A stretch of DNA of 64,000 nucleotides. It comes from TA-21 sp036558405 (GTDB taxonomy: Archaea; Thermoproteota; Nitrososphaeria; Nitrososphaerales; Nitrososphaeraceae). A model generated the notes under the pieces. The model had not been told where the DNA came from and did no database searches. It saw only the letters and a list, made by a program, of their open reading frames with translations. A program made the position numbers and the translations under genes. How positions within the stretch are numbered: the stretch's first letter is position 1; each line of letters begins with the position of its first letter. This document shows positions 8,959-17,909 of the stretch, piece after piece. The DNA lies in contig DATBFR010000068.1 of NCBI GenBank assembly GCA_036558405.1, positions 46,922 to 110,921 of the forward strand, read 5' to 3'.

Positions 8959-9629
8959 TGAACGCTAGTCAAACGCAGAGCTTCTTAATAACGGTGTTGC
9001 AAATGAATATGAGATGTAATATCAAGCTATCTTTTAGTGCCTTCCCTAAAGCTATGTATTCATAGCTTCGGCCTTTGCCTTATTGGCTTTTCTAAATGAA
9101 CTTGACTACTCTCTTCTAAGATTCTATTTTGCCCCTCAAACAAAACTTGTGCCCCAGCACTTCTACAATCCGCCGTATTTCTTCCCTGCGGTAGCTACTA
9201 TTCAGGCAACTATTGTTTGACATTAGAACTAAAGCCTATTTAGAGGGGCTCGAAAAAAGAAGGAATAAGTTAGCTAAGCAAGCTTCCGACCTACACTTTT
9301 GGGATGGCTATGATCCTTTTTCCCTTACAATAATAAGATAAATTAGCGAGTTTAAGAGGGGTAATTCTGATAATTCCATTCACCAAGTAATTTAAGACGC
9401 CGATTGGAACTACCTTTCACTCAATTAGTAACTATATTGATTTCGTGCCATCAACTTAAAGTCGGTCAGATACCCTAGTGCTGTCATCAATGTTCAGAAT
9501 TGGTATTCATCATCCCTCTCATACTTCGATTTAGCTCTTAAAAAGTCTTAGTTCGTATCAAAATTGTTGACTTGTTGTCCAGAAAATCGTCACAAAGTTA
9601 TTTAAATAAAAAATCCTGCGCTCGATCTC

Positions 9630-10241
9630 ATGTCCGAGGAGGAGAAAATTCTAGATAGAATTCTATCTGCAGGTTTTTCTGGAGTGAGGAAGTCAGAATT
9701 AAAAAAGGAGTTTGCAAAATCAGATGTGAATATTGAAAATCTACTTGAAGATTTAGGCTCAAGTGGAAGGATATTCATCGAAAAAAGAGGTACTTCGTAT
9801 TATTGTTGGAGTCCTAATGGATACTTGGATCACCTAAAGAATTCAGATCCTAAATTTAAGCTGTTACTCAGTGGCATCAGCAATCTTCAAGAAAAACTAG
9901 AGTCTAGAATTATAGCATTAGAACAATCTTCAAAATCGACAAATCACGACAACGAGAAACAGGATGCGTCAGATACGCTGTACGATTCGCCAAACTATAT
10001 TGATAATTTTAAGAGCGAATTTGATGACATTCTGGGTAAATCTCGCGATTCTCTTGGATGGATGGAACTTGCAGATGTTAGAACTGAATTAGGTACCAAA
10101 CACAAACTGCCTGCCATCAAGTTTTATGAGCTGGTCAAACAATTGACCAATACTTATCAAGATAATTACGAACTTTCGACCGGAGGTTCTGAAGGGATCA
10201 TGGTTAGAGGGCTATTGCATGGATATGTGAGGGGAATCTAA
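9630..10241 (+). CDS. two-winged-helix protein, partner of the ATPase at 10245
   Basis: The 203-aa product starts with a winged-helix domain (about residues 4-65): EEKILDRILSAGFSGVRKSELKKEF, then LLEDLGSSGRIFIEKRGTSYYCWSPNGYL as recognition helix and wing. A Ser/Lys/Asp-rich linker follows with a coiled-coil-like stretch (LQEKLESRIIALEQ). The C-terminal 70 residues (SLGWMELADVRTELGTKHKL ... FYELVKQLTNTY ... ELSTGGSEGIMVRG) look like a second winged-helix domain. It should bind DNA. It ends 3 bp before the P-loop ATPase start, so the two are almost certainly co-transcribed. I do not recognise a named family. Confidence 0.65.
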   Translation: MSEEEKILDRILSAGFSGVRKSELKKEFAKSDVNIENLLEDLGSSGRIFIEKRGTSYYCWSPNGYLDHLKNSDPKFKLLLSGISNLQEKLESRIIALEQSSKSTNHDNEKQDASDTLYDSPNYIDNFKSEFDDILGKSRDSLGWMELADVRTELGTKHKLPAIKFYELVKQLTNTYQDNYELSTGGSEGIMVRGLLHGYVRGI

Positions 10242-10244
10242 CAA

Positions 10245-11879
10245 ATGTATCCTTATTGCCTCAAATTGAATCCCTATCCTAGTAGCCCTACCCCTGCACT
10301 TGCTGATAGCCAAATCCTCGGGGGCAACACTCACAAGCAGGCAAAGGCTGCTATTTTATCATGTATTGAAGATCTGTATAACAAATTAGGTGCACAGCCT
10401 ACAGACAAAGATTTCAGGCTTATTACCATGATTCAAGATGTCGGTTCAGGCAAAACTCATCTTGCCTTGCACATACGAGGTTTGCCAGACCTCTCAACTA
10501 ATACCGTTACTTCTTATATCGATTTATCAAGAGTCCTTCCACGAGATATCCACAATACTTACGAAAGCATACTGGAGGGATTCGGCAACGAGGATGTAAA
10601 CTCAATCAGGGAAGCCATTATTAGCCTACTGGCCGTTAAGGCAGAAAATAACATAGGTAACGCCAGAAAGATCTTTAACTATGGGCTTTCTGACCGAATT
10701 ACTGGAAGAACTGTATCAGAGAAGGCAAAACTAGTGATAGACTGCCAAATGGAAGTTAATTCTGAGTATATTGGTGAAGTTTTGAAAAATGAATTTTCTG
10801 AAATACAAATTGACTTGATAAAGGGCATTATTGCAGGAAAATTAAGAAGAGACGCAGATAACATCCGTTCACTTGATGGGGTGATAAATAGCCTATCAGC
10901 ATTTGCGAATTTGAACTTGATGCTTCTAAACAAGCTCACCATTTTTGAATTTGATGAATTTGATTCAAACAAGGATTCCCTTGAGTTTATTAAGGCATTG
11001 ATAAACGCACATGTTCCGTCTGCATTACTAGTACTGATAATGACGCCTGCATCTTATAATGAAATAAAAAAAGAGAATCCTTCAGTTTTTGACCGAATGG
11101 AAAAGGCAAATTATAAGATAGACTTGGCCGGATCAAATACACTTACAGAGCTAATTGATATTATTTTTGAATATATTAGGCACTATGATAACAATGACAA
11201 TTTTACCCCGGGCCATCAAAATGACCTTGCTGCAAAACTTCGAGTAGTATACGATGAGTTTCCAGAATTTAGAAACGTGCGATCTATATTGAATATCATG
11301 TATCATGCCACCGAGAAAGCGGCTAGTTCAAATGCATTCAGTATTGATGAATCCTCAATAGATGAAACTATAAAGAGAAACTATCCAGGATTGCGAATTC
11401 GTGGTAGTTTGATGGATATACCCCTGTCAGAGTTTATAAGGATCAGAAAGAATACGTTGAATAACGAAGCTCTAGAATCAACTCTTCGTGATGCAATAAG
11501 AAATTTGTTAACCTTTACTACTCAAACTGGTAACGTTACCGAGATTAACCTTGAAGATAATGCTGGAAAAAATATCGATGTGATTTATAGTGATAACTTC
11601 GGAGCTAAGATTGCATTAACGGTAGTAGTAAATAAGGATCGCAATAAGGCATTAGCAAAGATTTCTGAGGCTGCCAAATCTCTCAATTTGGTAGATAAAC
11701 TCGTAGTGTTAACAAATACTGGAACTGCTGTTGGAGAAAATGGAACAACAGTTGTTAATATTGACAGTGGAAAGATAATTGACCTGATGTACTTTAATGA
11801 CAAGTACAACAAGGAGGAATTGTTGAATGATGATCTTCAAAGAGCAGTCGTGTTGGCGAAATCAATGAAATTATGGTGA
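10245..11879 (+). CDS. AAA+-like P-loop ATPase of unknown role
   Basis: The 544-aa product has a short N-terminal segment with NPYPSSPTPALAD, a Walker A motif DVGSGKTH at residues 65-72, and Walker B IFEFDEFD at about 233-240 with the acidic pair expected for AAA+/Orc-type ATPases. LVLIMTPASYNEI follows as a sensor-1-like strand and PEFRNVRSILNIMYHA lies where a sensor-2/lid helix would be. A large helical insert (about residues 105-230) separates Walker A and B. The C-terminal 110 residues (NIDVIYSDNFGAKIALTVVV) look like a restriction-endonuclease-type alpha/beta fold, but the E-x-K of an active nuclease is missing. It may move or remodel DNA with its winged-helix partner, which is inference; Orc1/Cdc6-like is an alternative. 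Confidence 0.65.
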   Translation: MYPYCLKLNPYPSSPTPALADSQILGGNTHKQAKAAILSCIEDLYNKLGAQPTDKDFRLITMIQDVGSGKTHLALHIRGLPDLSTNTVTSYIDLSRVLPRDIHNTYESILEGFGNEDVNSIREAIISLLAVKAENNIGNARKIFNYGLSDRITGRTVSEKAKLVIDCQMEVNSEYIGEVLKNEFSEIQIDLIKGIIAGKLRRDADNIRSLDGVINSLSAFANLNLMLLNKLTIFEFDEFDSNKDSLEFIKALINAHVPSALLVLIMTPASYNEIKKENPSVFDRMEKANYKIDLAGSNTLTELIDIIFEYIRHYDNNDNFTPGHQNDLAAKLRVVYDEFPEFRNVRSILNIMYHATEKAASSNAFSIDESSIDETIKRNYPGLRIRGSLMDIPLSEFIRIRKNTLNNEALESTLRDAIRNLLTFTTQTGNVTEINLEDNAGKNIDVIYSDNFGAKIALTVVVNKDRNKALAKISEAAKSLNLVDKLVVLTNTGTAVGENGTTVVNIDSGKIIDLMYFNDKYNKEELLNDDLQRAVVLAKSMKLW

Positions 11880-12086
11880 AAACTTCCCCAATAGATATCT
11901 ACTAAATTCCCTTTCAAATTCGTTAAAAGCTTAGTAGAAACAAAATTCTGTTTGATTCAAATTTGGCATCCACATAAAGTCGCCAGGTTCATATACATTA
12001 TACAAATTTGCTAAATAGATGTATCACCATAATATTCCCCAACCAATCAGTTATATTGTACAACTGAGATTTTGAATATTTAACTA

Positions 12087-13721
12087 ATGGCCAAGACCAA
12101 AGAGCTACTCGCTAAAGATACTTTAAAGTTTCAATATGGCAGCGCCTGTATGGAAATAGCCACTAGGATATTGCAAAAAGAAATTGTTACTAGTAAGGAC
12201 CTATCTAGTTTAATAAAGGAAGTTTCAGGCAAGTATGAATTGAATAGCATACCTAAATATACTGACATCTTGAAGCTTATCCCTCTTGAATCAGATTCAC
12301 GTAAGATATTGATAAGAAAGCCGTCAAAATCTGATTCCGGTGTACTCGTTATTGCATTAATGGCAAAGCCTTATCCATGTCCGCATGGTAGGTGCATTTT
12401 TTGTCCAGGAGGGGTAGAATATGGGACGCCAATGAGTTATACTGGTAATGAGCCAATAACAAGAAAGGCCCAGGAAGTTGAGTATGATCCTTATTCACAA
12501 ATTCTTTCAAAAATCACTCATTATCATTCTCGAGGACATGAAGTATCTAAGGTTGAATTGGTAGTAGTAGGAGGCACGTTCCCATTTATGCCTATTCATT
12601 ATCAAATTGAGTTTGTAAAAAGGTGTTACGACGCCCTTAATGGTGCAGGATCTAAGAGTGATACCTTATGTGAAGCTAAATCACTCAACGAAGAAAGTAA
12701 GATAAGATGTGTTGGGTTTAGCATGGAAACTAAACCAGATTACTGTAAGAAAGAACATATTGATACCATGTTGAATCTTGGGATGACGCGAGTAGAAATT
12801 GGCGTTCAAACTCTGGATGAAACCGTATATAGAAAGGTAAATCGTGGACATAATCTCACTGACGTAGTCGAATCATTCCAGGTGGCTAAGGATGCAGGGT
12901 ACAAGATCGTTGCTCATATGATGCCAGGTCTACCCGGATCTTCTCCTAGTAAAGATTTGAACGATTTCAAGAAATTATTCAGTGATCCAAACTTTAGACC
13001 AGACATGCTGAAAATTTATCCAACTCTAGTTTTGAGAAATACTGGGCTACAAAAGTTATATGAGAAAGGAATGTATGAACCTTATTCAGATGATGAATTC
13101 ACAGATCTATTAATTGAAGTTAAGAAACTAGTTCCTTCATGGGTCAGGATCATGAGAATTCAACGGGAAATCGAGTCACCAGATATATTGGCTGGACCGC
13201 GGGCTGGGAATTTGCGGCAATTATTACAGAAGAAACTTGTTCAATTGGGATTTGAATGTAGGTGTATCAGGTGTAGGGAAGTGGGACATCGTACCATAAG
13301 TAACCGAGATGCGAATCCAACTTTAAGGAGAACCGAATATACATCTTCCAATGAAACAGAACTATTTCTTAGCTTTGAGGATGAAGGAACCAGAAGCTTA
13401 TTTGGTTTCCTTAGATTAAGAAAACTGAAAGATCCGCACAGAAATGAACTCAGAACTTCCGCTGGCATACCTTGTGCAGTAGTACGAGAATTGCACGTAT
13501 TTGGGCGAATGACTAAGATTGGGAATAAATCTACTAGAGATTCCTTTCAGCATAGAGGGTACGGTTCTTCACTGCTTCAAAAAGCCGAAGAAATAACTGC
13601 AAATGAATATGGCCTAGACAAGATATCTGTAATTAGTGCAGTAGGAACCAGACAGTATTACAAGAAATTTGGCTACTATAATGACGGGCCATATATGTCA
13701 AAAACGTTGATGTTAAAATGA
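12087..13721 (+). CDS. elp3: archaeal Elp3, tRNA U34 carboxymethyluridine synthase
   Basis: The 544-aa product has the two Elp3 domains. The radical SAM domain carries the cluster motif CPHGRCIFC (Cys98, Cys103, Cys106), with GGTFPFMP and GVQTLDETVYRKVNRGH as further conserved blocks. The C-terminal GNAT acetyltransferase domain contains QHRGYGSSLLQKAEEI, the acetyl-CoA pyrophosphate loop, and ends with YYKKFGYYNDGPYM. Elp3 adds the cm5 group to wobble uridine 34 of tRNAs using acetyl-CoA and SAM. Length is normal for archaeal Elp3. Its stop overlaps the start of lysS by 4 nt, so the two are translationally coupled. Confidence 0.96.
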   Translation: MAKTKELLAKDTLKFQYGSACMEIATRILQKEIVTSKDLSSLIKEVSGKYELNSIPKYTDILKLIPLESDSRKILIRKPSKSDSGVLVIALMAKPYPCPHGRCIFCPGGVEYGTPMSYTGNEPITRKAQEVEYDPYSQILSKITHYHSRGHEVSKVELVVVGGTFPFMPIHYQIEFVKRCYDALNGAGSKSDTLCEAKSLNEESKIRCVGFSMETKPDYCKKEHIDTMLNLGMTRVEIGVQTLDETVYRKVNRGHNLTDVVESFQVAKDAGYKIVAHMMPGLPGSSPSKDLNDFKKLFSDPNFRPDMLKIYPTLVLRNTGLQKLYEKGMYEPYSDDEFTDLLIEVKKLVPSWVRIMRIQREIESPDILAGPRAGNLRQLLQKKLVQLGFECRCIRCREVGHRTISNRDANPTLRRTEYTSSNETELFLSFEDEGTRSLFGFLRLRKLKDPHRNELRTSAGIPCAVVRELHVFGRMTKIGNKSTRDSFQHRGYGSSLLQKAEEITANEYGLDKISVISAVGTRQYYKKFGYYNDGPYMSKTLMLK

Positions 13722-15334
13722 CGATGGATTTGATTGGAAAAGGTACATGGTTAGATAAGGTAGCTTCACTTATAATTTCAAGGGAAAGTAATCTTGGCAG
13801 GTCGTTAGACCTTATTAGAGTAGAAAGCGGGATAGGTGCTTCAGGAATTCCACATTTAGGTAGTATAGGTGACGCAGTACGGGCACATGGCATATCACTA
13901 TCACTCAAGAGCATGGGTTACAATTCAGTACTAATTGCATATTCTGATGATATGGACGGACTTCGAAAAATTCCAGTAGGATTCCCTGATTGGTTGACCG
14001 AGTATATTGCTAAGCCAGTATCAAAGATCCCAGATCCTTATGGAGATTGTCATAGCTCTTACGGATCTCATATAAGTGGACTCTTGTTGGAGGCATTAGA
14101 TTCTCTGGGGGTAGATTATGAGTTTAGGTCAGCCTCGGATGTCTATCGAAAAGGAATGCTTTCAAATCAAATAGATTTGATATTGTCAGAGAGTTCGACT
14201 CTAGGGCCCAAGATAGCTGAGCTTGTAGGGCAAGAAAAATACAAAGAGTCTCTTCCCTTTTTTCCTATATGTGAATCCTGCGGCAGGCTTTATGTTGCCA
14301 AGGCAGAAAAATATGTTAAAGAAGATAAGAAGGTATTATACCATTGTGATAGAACAAAGCTGGGAAACTTGGAAATTGTTGGATGCGGCCATAGGGGAGA
14401 GACTTCCATTCTCAGCGGTAACGGCAAATTGGCGTGGAAAGTCGAATTTGCCGCTAGGTGGAGTGCACTAGATATAAGATTCGAAGCGTATGGTAAGGAC
14501 ATAATGGATTCGGTACGGGTTAACGATTGGGTATCAAATAGCATTTTGGGGTACGATCATCCACTACATGTCAAATATGAAATGTTTCTTGACAAAGTGG
14601 GTAAAAAAATAAGCAAATCTACAGGTAATGTTTTTACCCCACAAACATGGTTACGGTATGGCACACCTGAATCACTGCTTCTACTTTTGTTTAAGCGAAT
14701 CAGTGGGACAAGACAGGTGGGTGTAGAAGACATACCATTACTAGCTGATGAGTACGATTTATATGAAGATGTATACTTTGGAAAAGTAAAACTAGAAAAT
14801 AATGAAAAACTGGCCAAAATGAAAGGAATCTATGAATACGTTAATCATTTAGAGGTACCCAATGCGCCAGAGCAACACGTCCCATACAGAATTATAGCTC
14901 AGCAAGCATCACTGTATTCAGATATAGATCGGGTAGAAAAAATTTATGAACGACTTGTTAAATATAGGTTGGTAACTCGAAAGTCAAAGAGGATTATGCA
15001 AAAGATTCAACTTGCTTGTAACTGGGCAGATGACTTTTTAGTTTCCGATGAGATTTTCGAACTGCAATTGACCCACGATGAAAAAATCGCCTTATCAGAT
15101 TTGGTTAAGGAGCTGGAAACTTATTCTGGACAGGATCCTGGATCTGATCTCGAAGCTCGTATGCAAAATATGATATACACTATCGCCAGAAAAAATAATC
15201 TGGACCCAAGAAAATTCTTTAAATTGATGTATAGAATTCTGATTAATAGTGACAGTGGTCCTAAACTTGGGAACTATATTGTTGACTTAGGTATCGATAG
15301 AGTTAGGAATATTTTAATAAACTATTGCTCTTGA
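13718..15334 (+). CDS. lysS: lysyl-tRNA synthetase, class I
   Basis: The 538-aa protein is a class I (archaeal-type) LysRS, which charges tRNA-Lys with lysine. The HIGH-like signature HLGS is at residues 46-49 in SGIPHLGSIGD, and the KMSKS signature is KISKSTGN near residue 297. A zinc-binding stretch CESCGRLY with HCDRTK and CGHRGE follows the Rossmann half, and the C-terminal 180 residues are the helical anticodon-binding cage. The ATG overlaps the elp3 stop (ATGA). Pairing with Elp3 is sensible because tRNA-Lys is a typical substrate of U34 modification (inference). Confidence 0.96.
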   Translation: MTMDLIGKGTWLDKVASLIISRESNLGRSLDLIRVESGIGASGIPHLGSIGDAVRAHGISLSLKSMGYNSVLIAYSDDMDGLRKIPVGFPDWLTEYIAKPVSKIPDPYGDCHSSYGSHISGLLLEALDSLGVDYEFRSASDVYRKGMLSNQIDLILSESSTLGPKIAELVGQEKYKESLPFFPICESCGRLYVAKAEKYVKEDKKVLYHCDRTKLGNLEIVGCGHRGETSILSGNGKLAWKVEFAARWSALDIRFEAYGKDIMDSVRVNDWVSNSILGYDHPLHVKYEMFLDKVGKKISKSTGNVFTPQTWLRYGTPESLLLLLFKRISGTRQVGVEDIPLLADEYDLYEDVYFGKVKLENNEKLAKMKGIYEYVNHLEVPNAPEQHVPYRIIAQQASLYSDIDRVEKIYERLVKYRLVTRKSKRIMQKIQLACNWADDFLVSDEIFELQLTHDEKIALSDLVKELETYSGQDPGSDLEARMQNMIYTIARKNNLDPRKFFKLMYRILINSDSGPKLGNYIVDLGIDRVRNILINYCS

Positions 15335-15740
15335 TTTATTAGTCTAGTTAAGCAGAAGATGCCCGTTTTGTATTATCATTTGATAATTCAAACTTCAAAT
15401 TCGCAAGTCATCTGGGAAATAAGTATTAAGAGATCACATCAAAGTAGTGGATTTATTAATCACGAGCTAATCGGAGTTTTTATATATGCGCAATTTACTA
15501 CACGATGGACAACTTAATTTGTAGAAGCGATTACTTTGTTCCTAGGCAAACAACGAACGGATTAATGTGAATCCATTTCAGCCAGTTGAGGCATAATTCT
15601 ACTTTCCCTAACCTCCTTCTCTGCTTAAAATAACCTTAAGATCCGTAGTTTAGCTATGAACAGTTTACCGAACCAGTTTGGCTCAAGATAGTTGAATTTG
15701 CAACAAAGCTTGGTGGGTCACTCACTGCATTCCAATTTAG

Positions 15741-15887
15741 ATGGCAGGACCAGAAGATTTTAAGTACGGAGTTCATTACTCTGATAGAATAAGTGAAGTA
15801 TGATTCACGAAGTTGTTCAAGGGATTAGATGACCGCTTATTTGTAATTGAATTTGAACCAGTAAGTCACTTCTCGCTAGACTTGTAA
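15741..15887 (+). pseudogene. short ORF interrupted by an in-frame TGA
   Basis: An ATG frame reads 20 sense codons (MAGPEDFKYGVHYSDRISEV), a TGA at 15801-15803, then 27 more sense codons in the same frame (starting FTKLFKGLDDRLFVIEFEP) to TAA at 15885. Both halves look protein-like, so a small gene inactivated by one nonsense mutation is plausible. Chance cannot be excluded for so short a frame. It overlaps the end of the opposite-strand zinc-finger gene. Confidence 0.3.
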
Positions 15888-16009
15888 TATTTTTTATCCC
15901 CTTTGAATGTCTTACAAGTACAATCTCCTATAAGACATTTCATCTTGTCTCTTGACGCCGATCTGTCGTGATCTACTTTCTGATGTTTACATCTAACGCA
16001 CTTGTCCAA
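15866..16009 (-). CDS. tiny zinc-finger-like protein, 47 aa
   Basis: A minus-strand frame with TTG start encodes 47 residues with ligands CVRCKH near the N-terminus, an HD pair, then CLIGDCTC, followed by a basic aromatic tail (KTFKGDKKYYKSSEK). The arrangement C-x2-C-x-H ... H ... C-x4-C-x-C resembles the product at 8818-8958. It is most likely a small zinc protein with possible nucleic-acid binding. The start is not certain: TTG is the only usual start codon before the first Cys pair. It ends inside the broken plus-strand ORF. Confidence 0.5.
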   Translation of the reverse strand: MDKCVRCKHQKVDHDRSASRDKMKCLIGDCTCKTFKGDKKYYKSSEK

Positions 16010-16272
16010 AAAATCTGATTCAAAGTCCGAAGGAACTCACTGATACTCTAACTTTCTTTGTCCAATATAATATTATCCAATATTGGAATCCCTCCTTTAA
16101 TCCAAGGCGTGCTCGTAACCCACACTCCAGTCTGTCCTAGTGCGTTTAAGTTAAGAACTTCTAGACTAGTTAATTTGGATTAAGTAATAATATTTTCAGA
16201 TTAACCTTCAAATCATGAAGATTCTGATAAATTTGCAATGATAATACGCTCTGGAGAAAGTCAGTATTTGTC

Positions 16273-16282
16273 AAAATATATA
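16273..16282 (+). promoter_or_regulatory. TATA box of the RPA-like gene
   Basis: AAAATATATA lies about 26 nt before the TTG at 16304 and 41 nt before the ATG at 16319. This is the usual archaeal TATA-to-start-site spacing, so transcription should begin near 16303. The mRNA would then be either leaderless on TTG or have a 15-nt leader before ATG. Confidence 0.55.
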
Positions 16283-16318
16283 GGCAAGGGACGATAATTT
16301 TTTTTGAGGCAAATAGAC

Positions 16319-17752
16319 ATGCCGTTGGAATTCAAGAAAATGTTAGAACACGTTCTAGGAAAAAAAGGAGATATCACCATGGAGGGATTGAAGGAGCTCA
16401 TAGAAGAAAAAAAACGAAAGATAGGTGCTGGTTATTTAACAGATCAGGGAGCGCTATTCCTAGTTGCTGCAGACTTGGGTATATCCTTTGAAAATGCACC
16501 AAAGGCTGATGCGGGCATCCGAGATCTATTCGTTGGAGCTAAGGATGTTAATTTGGCTGCAAGAGTACTTTCTGTTTATCCGATTAGAATTTTCACTAAG
16601 CGAGATTCTGTCGAAAAGCTTGAAAATAGGACGCTAACAGTATATGATCAAAATGGGACTATCCGATTGAGGCTTTGGAACAAGCTAGCTCACATACCAG
16701 ATGAATTACAGATTAAGCCTGGAGATGTGATTAAAATCATAAATGGTTATGTTAAGAGCGGTCTTGACGGCAAACCCGTAGTTAACCTTGGAGAGTTTAG
16801 CAGCATAGAAAAAAATGATGAAGAATCTTCAATTCCAAATCTGGATTCAATAGGACTTAGTATAGATCAAGTTACCACTGAGCAGGATCATATAGTTATT
16901 TCTGGCATTCTCAAGTCAAATCCTAGGATAATGGAATTCTCAGACTCTCGAGGTGCGGTAAAAAAATCTCTACAGGCAATGTTGTCAAATGATGACTCTA
17001 GCAGGAGCTTGAGACTTGCTATTTGGAATGTAACTGAATCTAATATTCCAAGAATATTGAAGCTAAATTCCAATATTAGAATAGTTGGTGCTAGAATTAA
17101 ACAAGGAAATCCCCAATATGGAAATGGAGACCTAGAGATTCATGGGGATGAGGGGACCGTCGTAGAAACAGATTCAGACGAAAAAAATAACAGAGCAATT
17201 ACTCTTAGATTGTTGTCGGAAGGACGAGCTGACAATAGTAACAAGAAAATGTATTATGCAATAGATGAACAGAGAAATTTGTTTTTGATAATGATTGAAA
17301 ACGATTTAATTTCAAACCAAGTTTCAATTAACTCTGTTATTCAGGCAGTACCCAATAGAGTATTTGGTAATTCATTAATTTTCTCACATGAAGGTTCTCA
17401 CATAGAACCGGTTGAAGATAAATCGATTCCTATGTTAGAAGAAAGCATTACAAAAATTAGAAGTGCCGATACAATCGGGCAGATGTACATATTAGAAGCA
17501 ATAGTACTTCAACAACCAAATGCGAGTGATGTAAGTACTCGTAATGGAAGCCTCGTTAGCGTTGCAGATACGTTGGTGGGGGACGATACTGCAGAAATTA
17601 GATTGGTGGGATGGCGCGAAAATAGTAATGATATTGCGAATTTAAAGGTAGGTGAAAGAATTAGATTAACCGGTGCAATTCTAACATCTGGCAGAGACGG
17701 AAGACCTGAAATCACAATGAGAAAGGATACGTTACTAACCACACTGTCTTGA
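16319..17752 (+). CDS. replication factor A-like single-stranded DNA-binding protein
   Basis: From ATG 16319 the product is 477 aa. After a helical N-terminus with GYLTDQGALFLVAADLGI, it has tandem OB folds: KDVNLAARVLSVYPIRIF ... TLTVYDQNGTIRLRLWN (about residues 75-150), ITKIRSADTIGQMYILEAIV ... EIRLVGWRENSND (about 385-455), and a middle OB between them (VISGILKSNPRIMEF ... SLRLAIWN). The VxLWN-type strand endings and GDVIKI turns are those of archaeal RPA41/RPA large subunits, which bind ssDNA in replication and repair. The frame opens at TTG 16304, which cannot be excluded as the start. It converges on the Lhr gene. Confidence 0.88.
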   Translation: MPLEFKKMLEHVLGKKGDITMEGLKELIEEKKRKIGAGYLTDQGALFLVAADLGISFENAPKADAGIRDLFVGAKDVNLAARVLSVYPIRIFTKRDSVEKLENRTLTVYDQNGTIRLRLWNKLAHIPDELQIKPGDVIKIINGYVKSGLDGKPVVNLGEFSSIEKNDEESSIPNLDSIGLSIDQVTTEQDHIVISGILKSNPRIMEFSDSRGAVKKSLQAMLSNDDSSRSLRLAIWNVTESNIPRILKLNSNIRIVGARIKQGNPQYGNGDLEIHGDEGTVVETDSDEKNNRAITLRLLSEGRADNSNKKMYYAIDEQRNLFLIMIENDLISNQVSINSVIQAVPNRVFGNSLIFSHEGSHIEPVEDKSIPMLEESITKIRSADTIGQMYILEAIVLQQPNASDVSTRNGSLVSVADTLVGDDTAEIRLVGWRENSNDIANLKVGERIRLTGAILTSGRDGRPEITMRKDTLLTTLS

Positions 17753-17909
17753 ACTATCATATACTTGTTCAATCTCCTGCGAAGATCATTCAATTTCTGT
17801 AGCTCCTGAAACTAGCAATACTTCTCCTTGTATTTCAATAGCTTTTACATATTGCTGTGAACGGATAGGCTTAATCTGTTAATACCAGAAGTTATAGTAA
17901 TTTCCTTAC

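Larger units (their letters stand above)
7191..9629. other. 2.4-kb gene-poor region
   Basis: This is the longest stretch without a sizeable gene in the window. I can support only two tiny minus-strand genes (8359-8475 and 8818-8958) and a strong hairpin (7532-7574). Weaker items: ATG frames of 47 codons (7238-7381, plus) and 35 codons (9116-9223, minus); a minus-strand open stretch at about 7740-7880 without a start codon; and an 8-bp stem with tetraloop at 9049-9068. No origin-like repeats were recognised by eye. It precedes the winged-helix/ATPase pair. Confidence 0.5.
15335..16303. other. gene-poor intergenic region
   Basis: No larger gene is seen. It holds a tiny zinc-finger-like gene on the minus strand (15866-16009), an ORF with one in-frame TGA on the plus strand (15741-15887), and at its right end the promoter of the RPA-like gene. 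The part 15335-15740 is AT-rich and without a supported feature. Confidence 0.45.

Noticed and set aside
15345..15390. Short palindrome ATTATCA-TT-TGATAAT after lysS as a terminator
   Set aside because: Seven AT-rich base pairs with a 2-nt loop are expected by chance in such DNA and archaeal terminators do not need hairpins.
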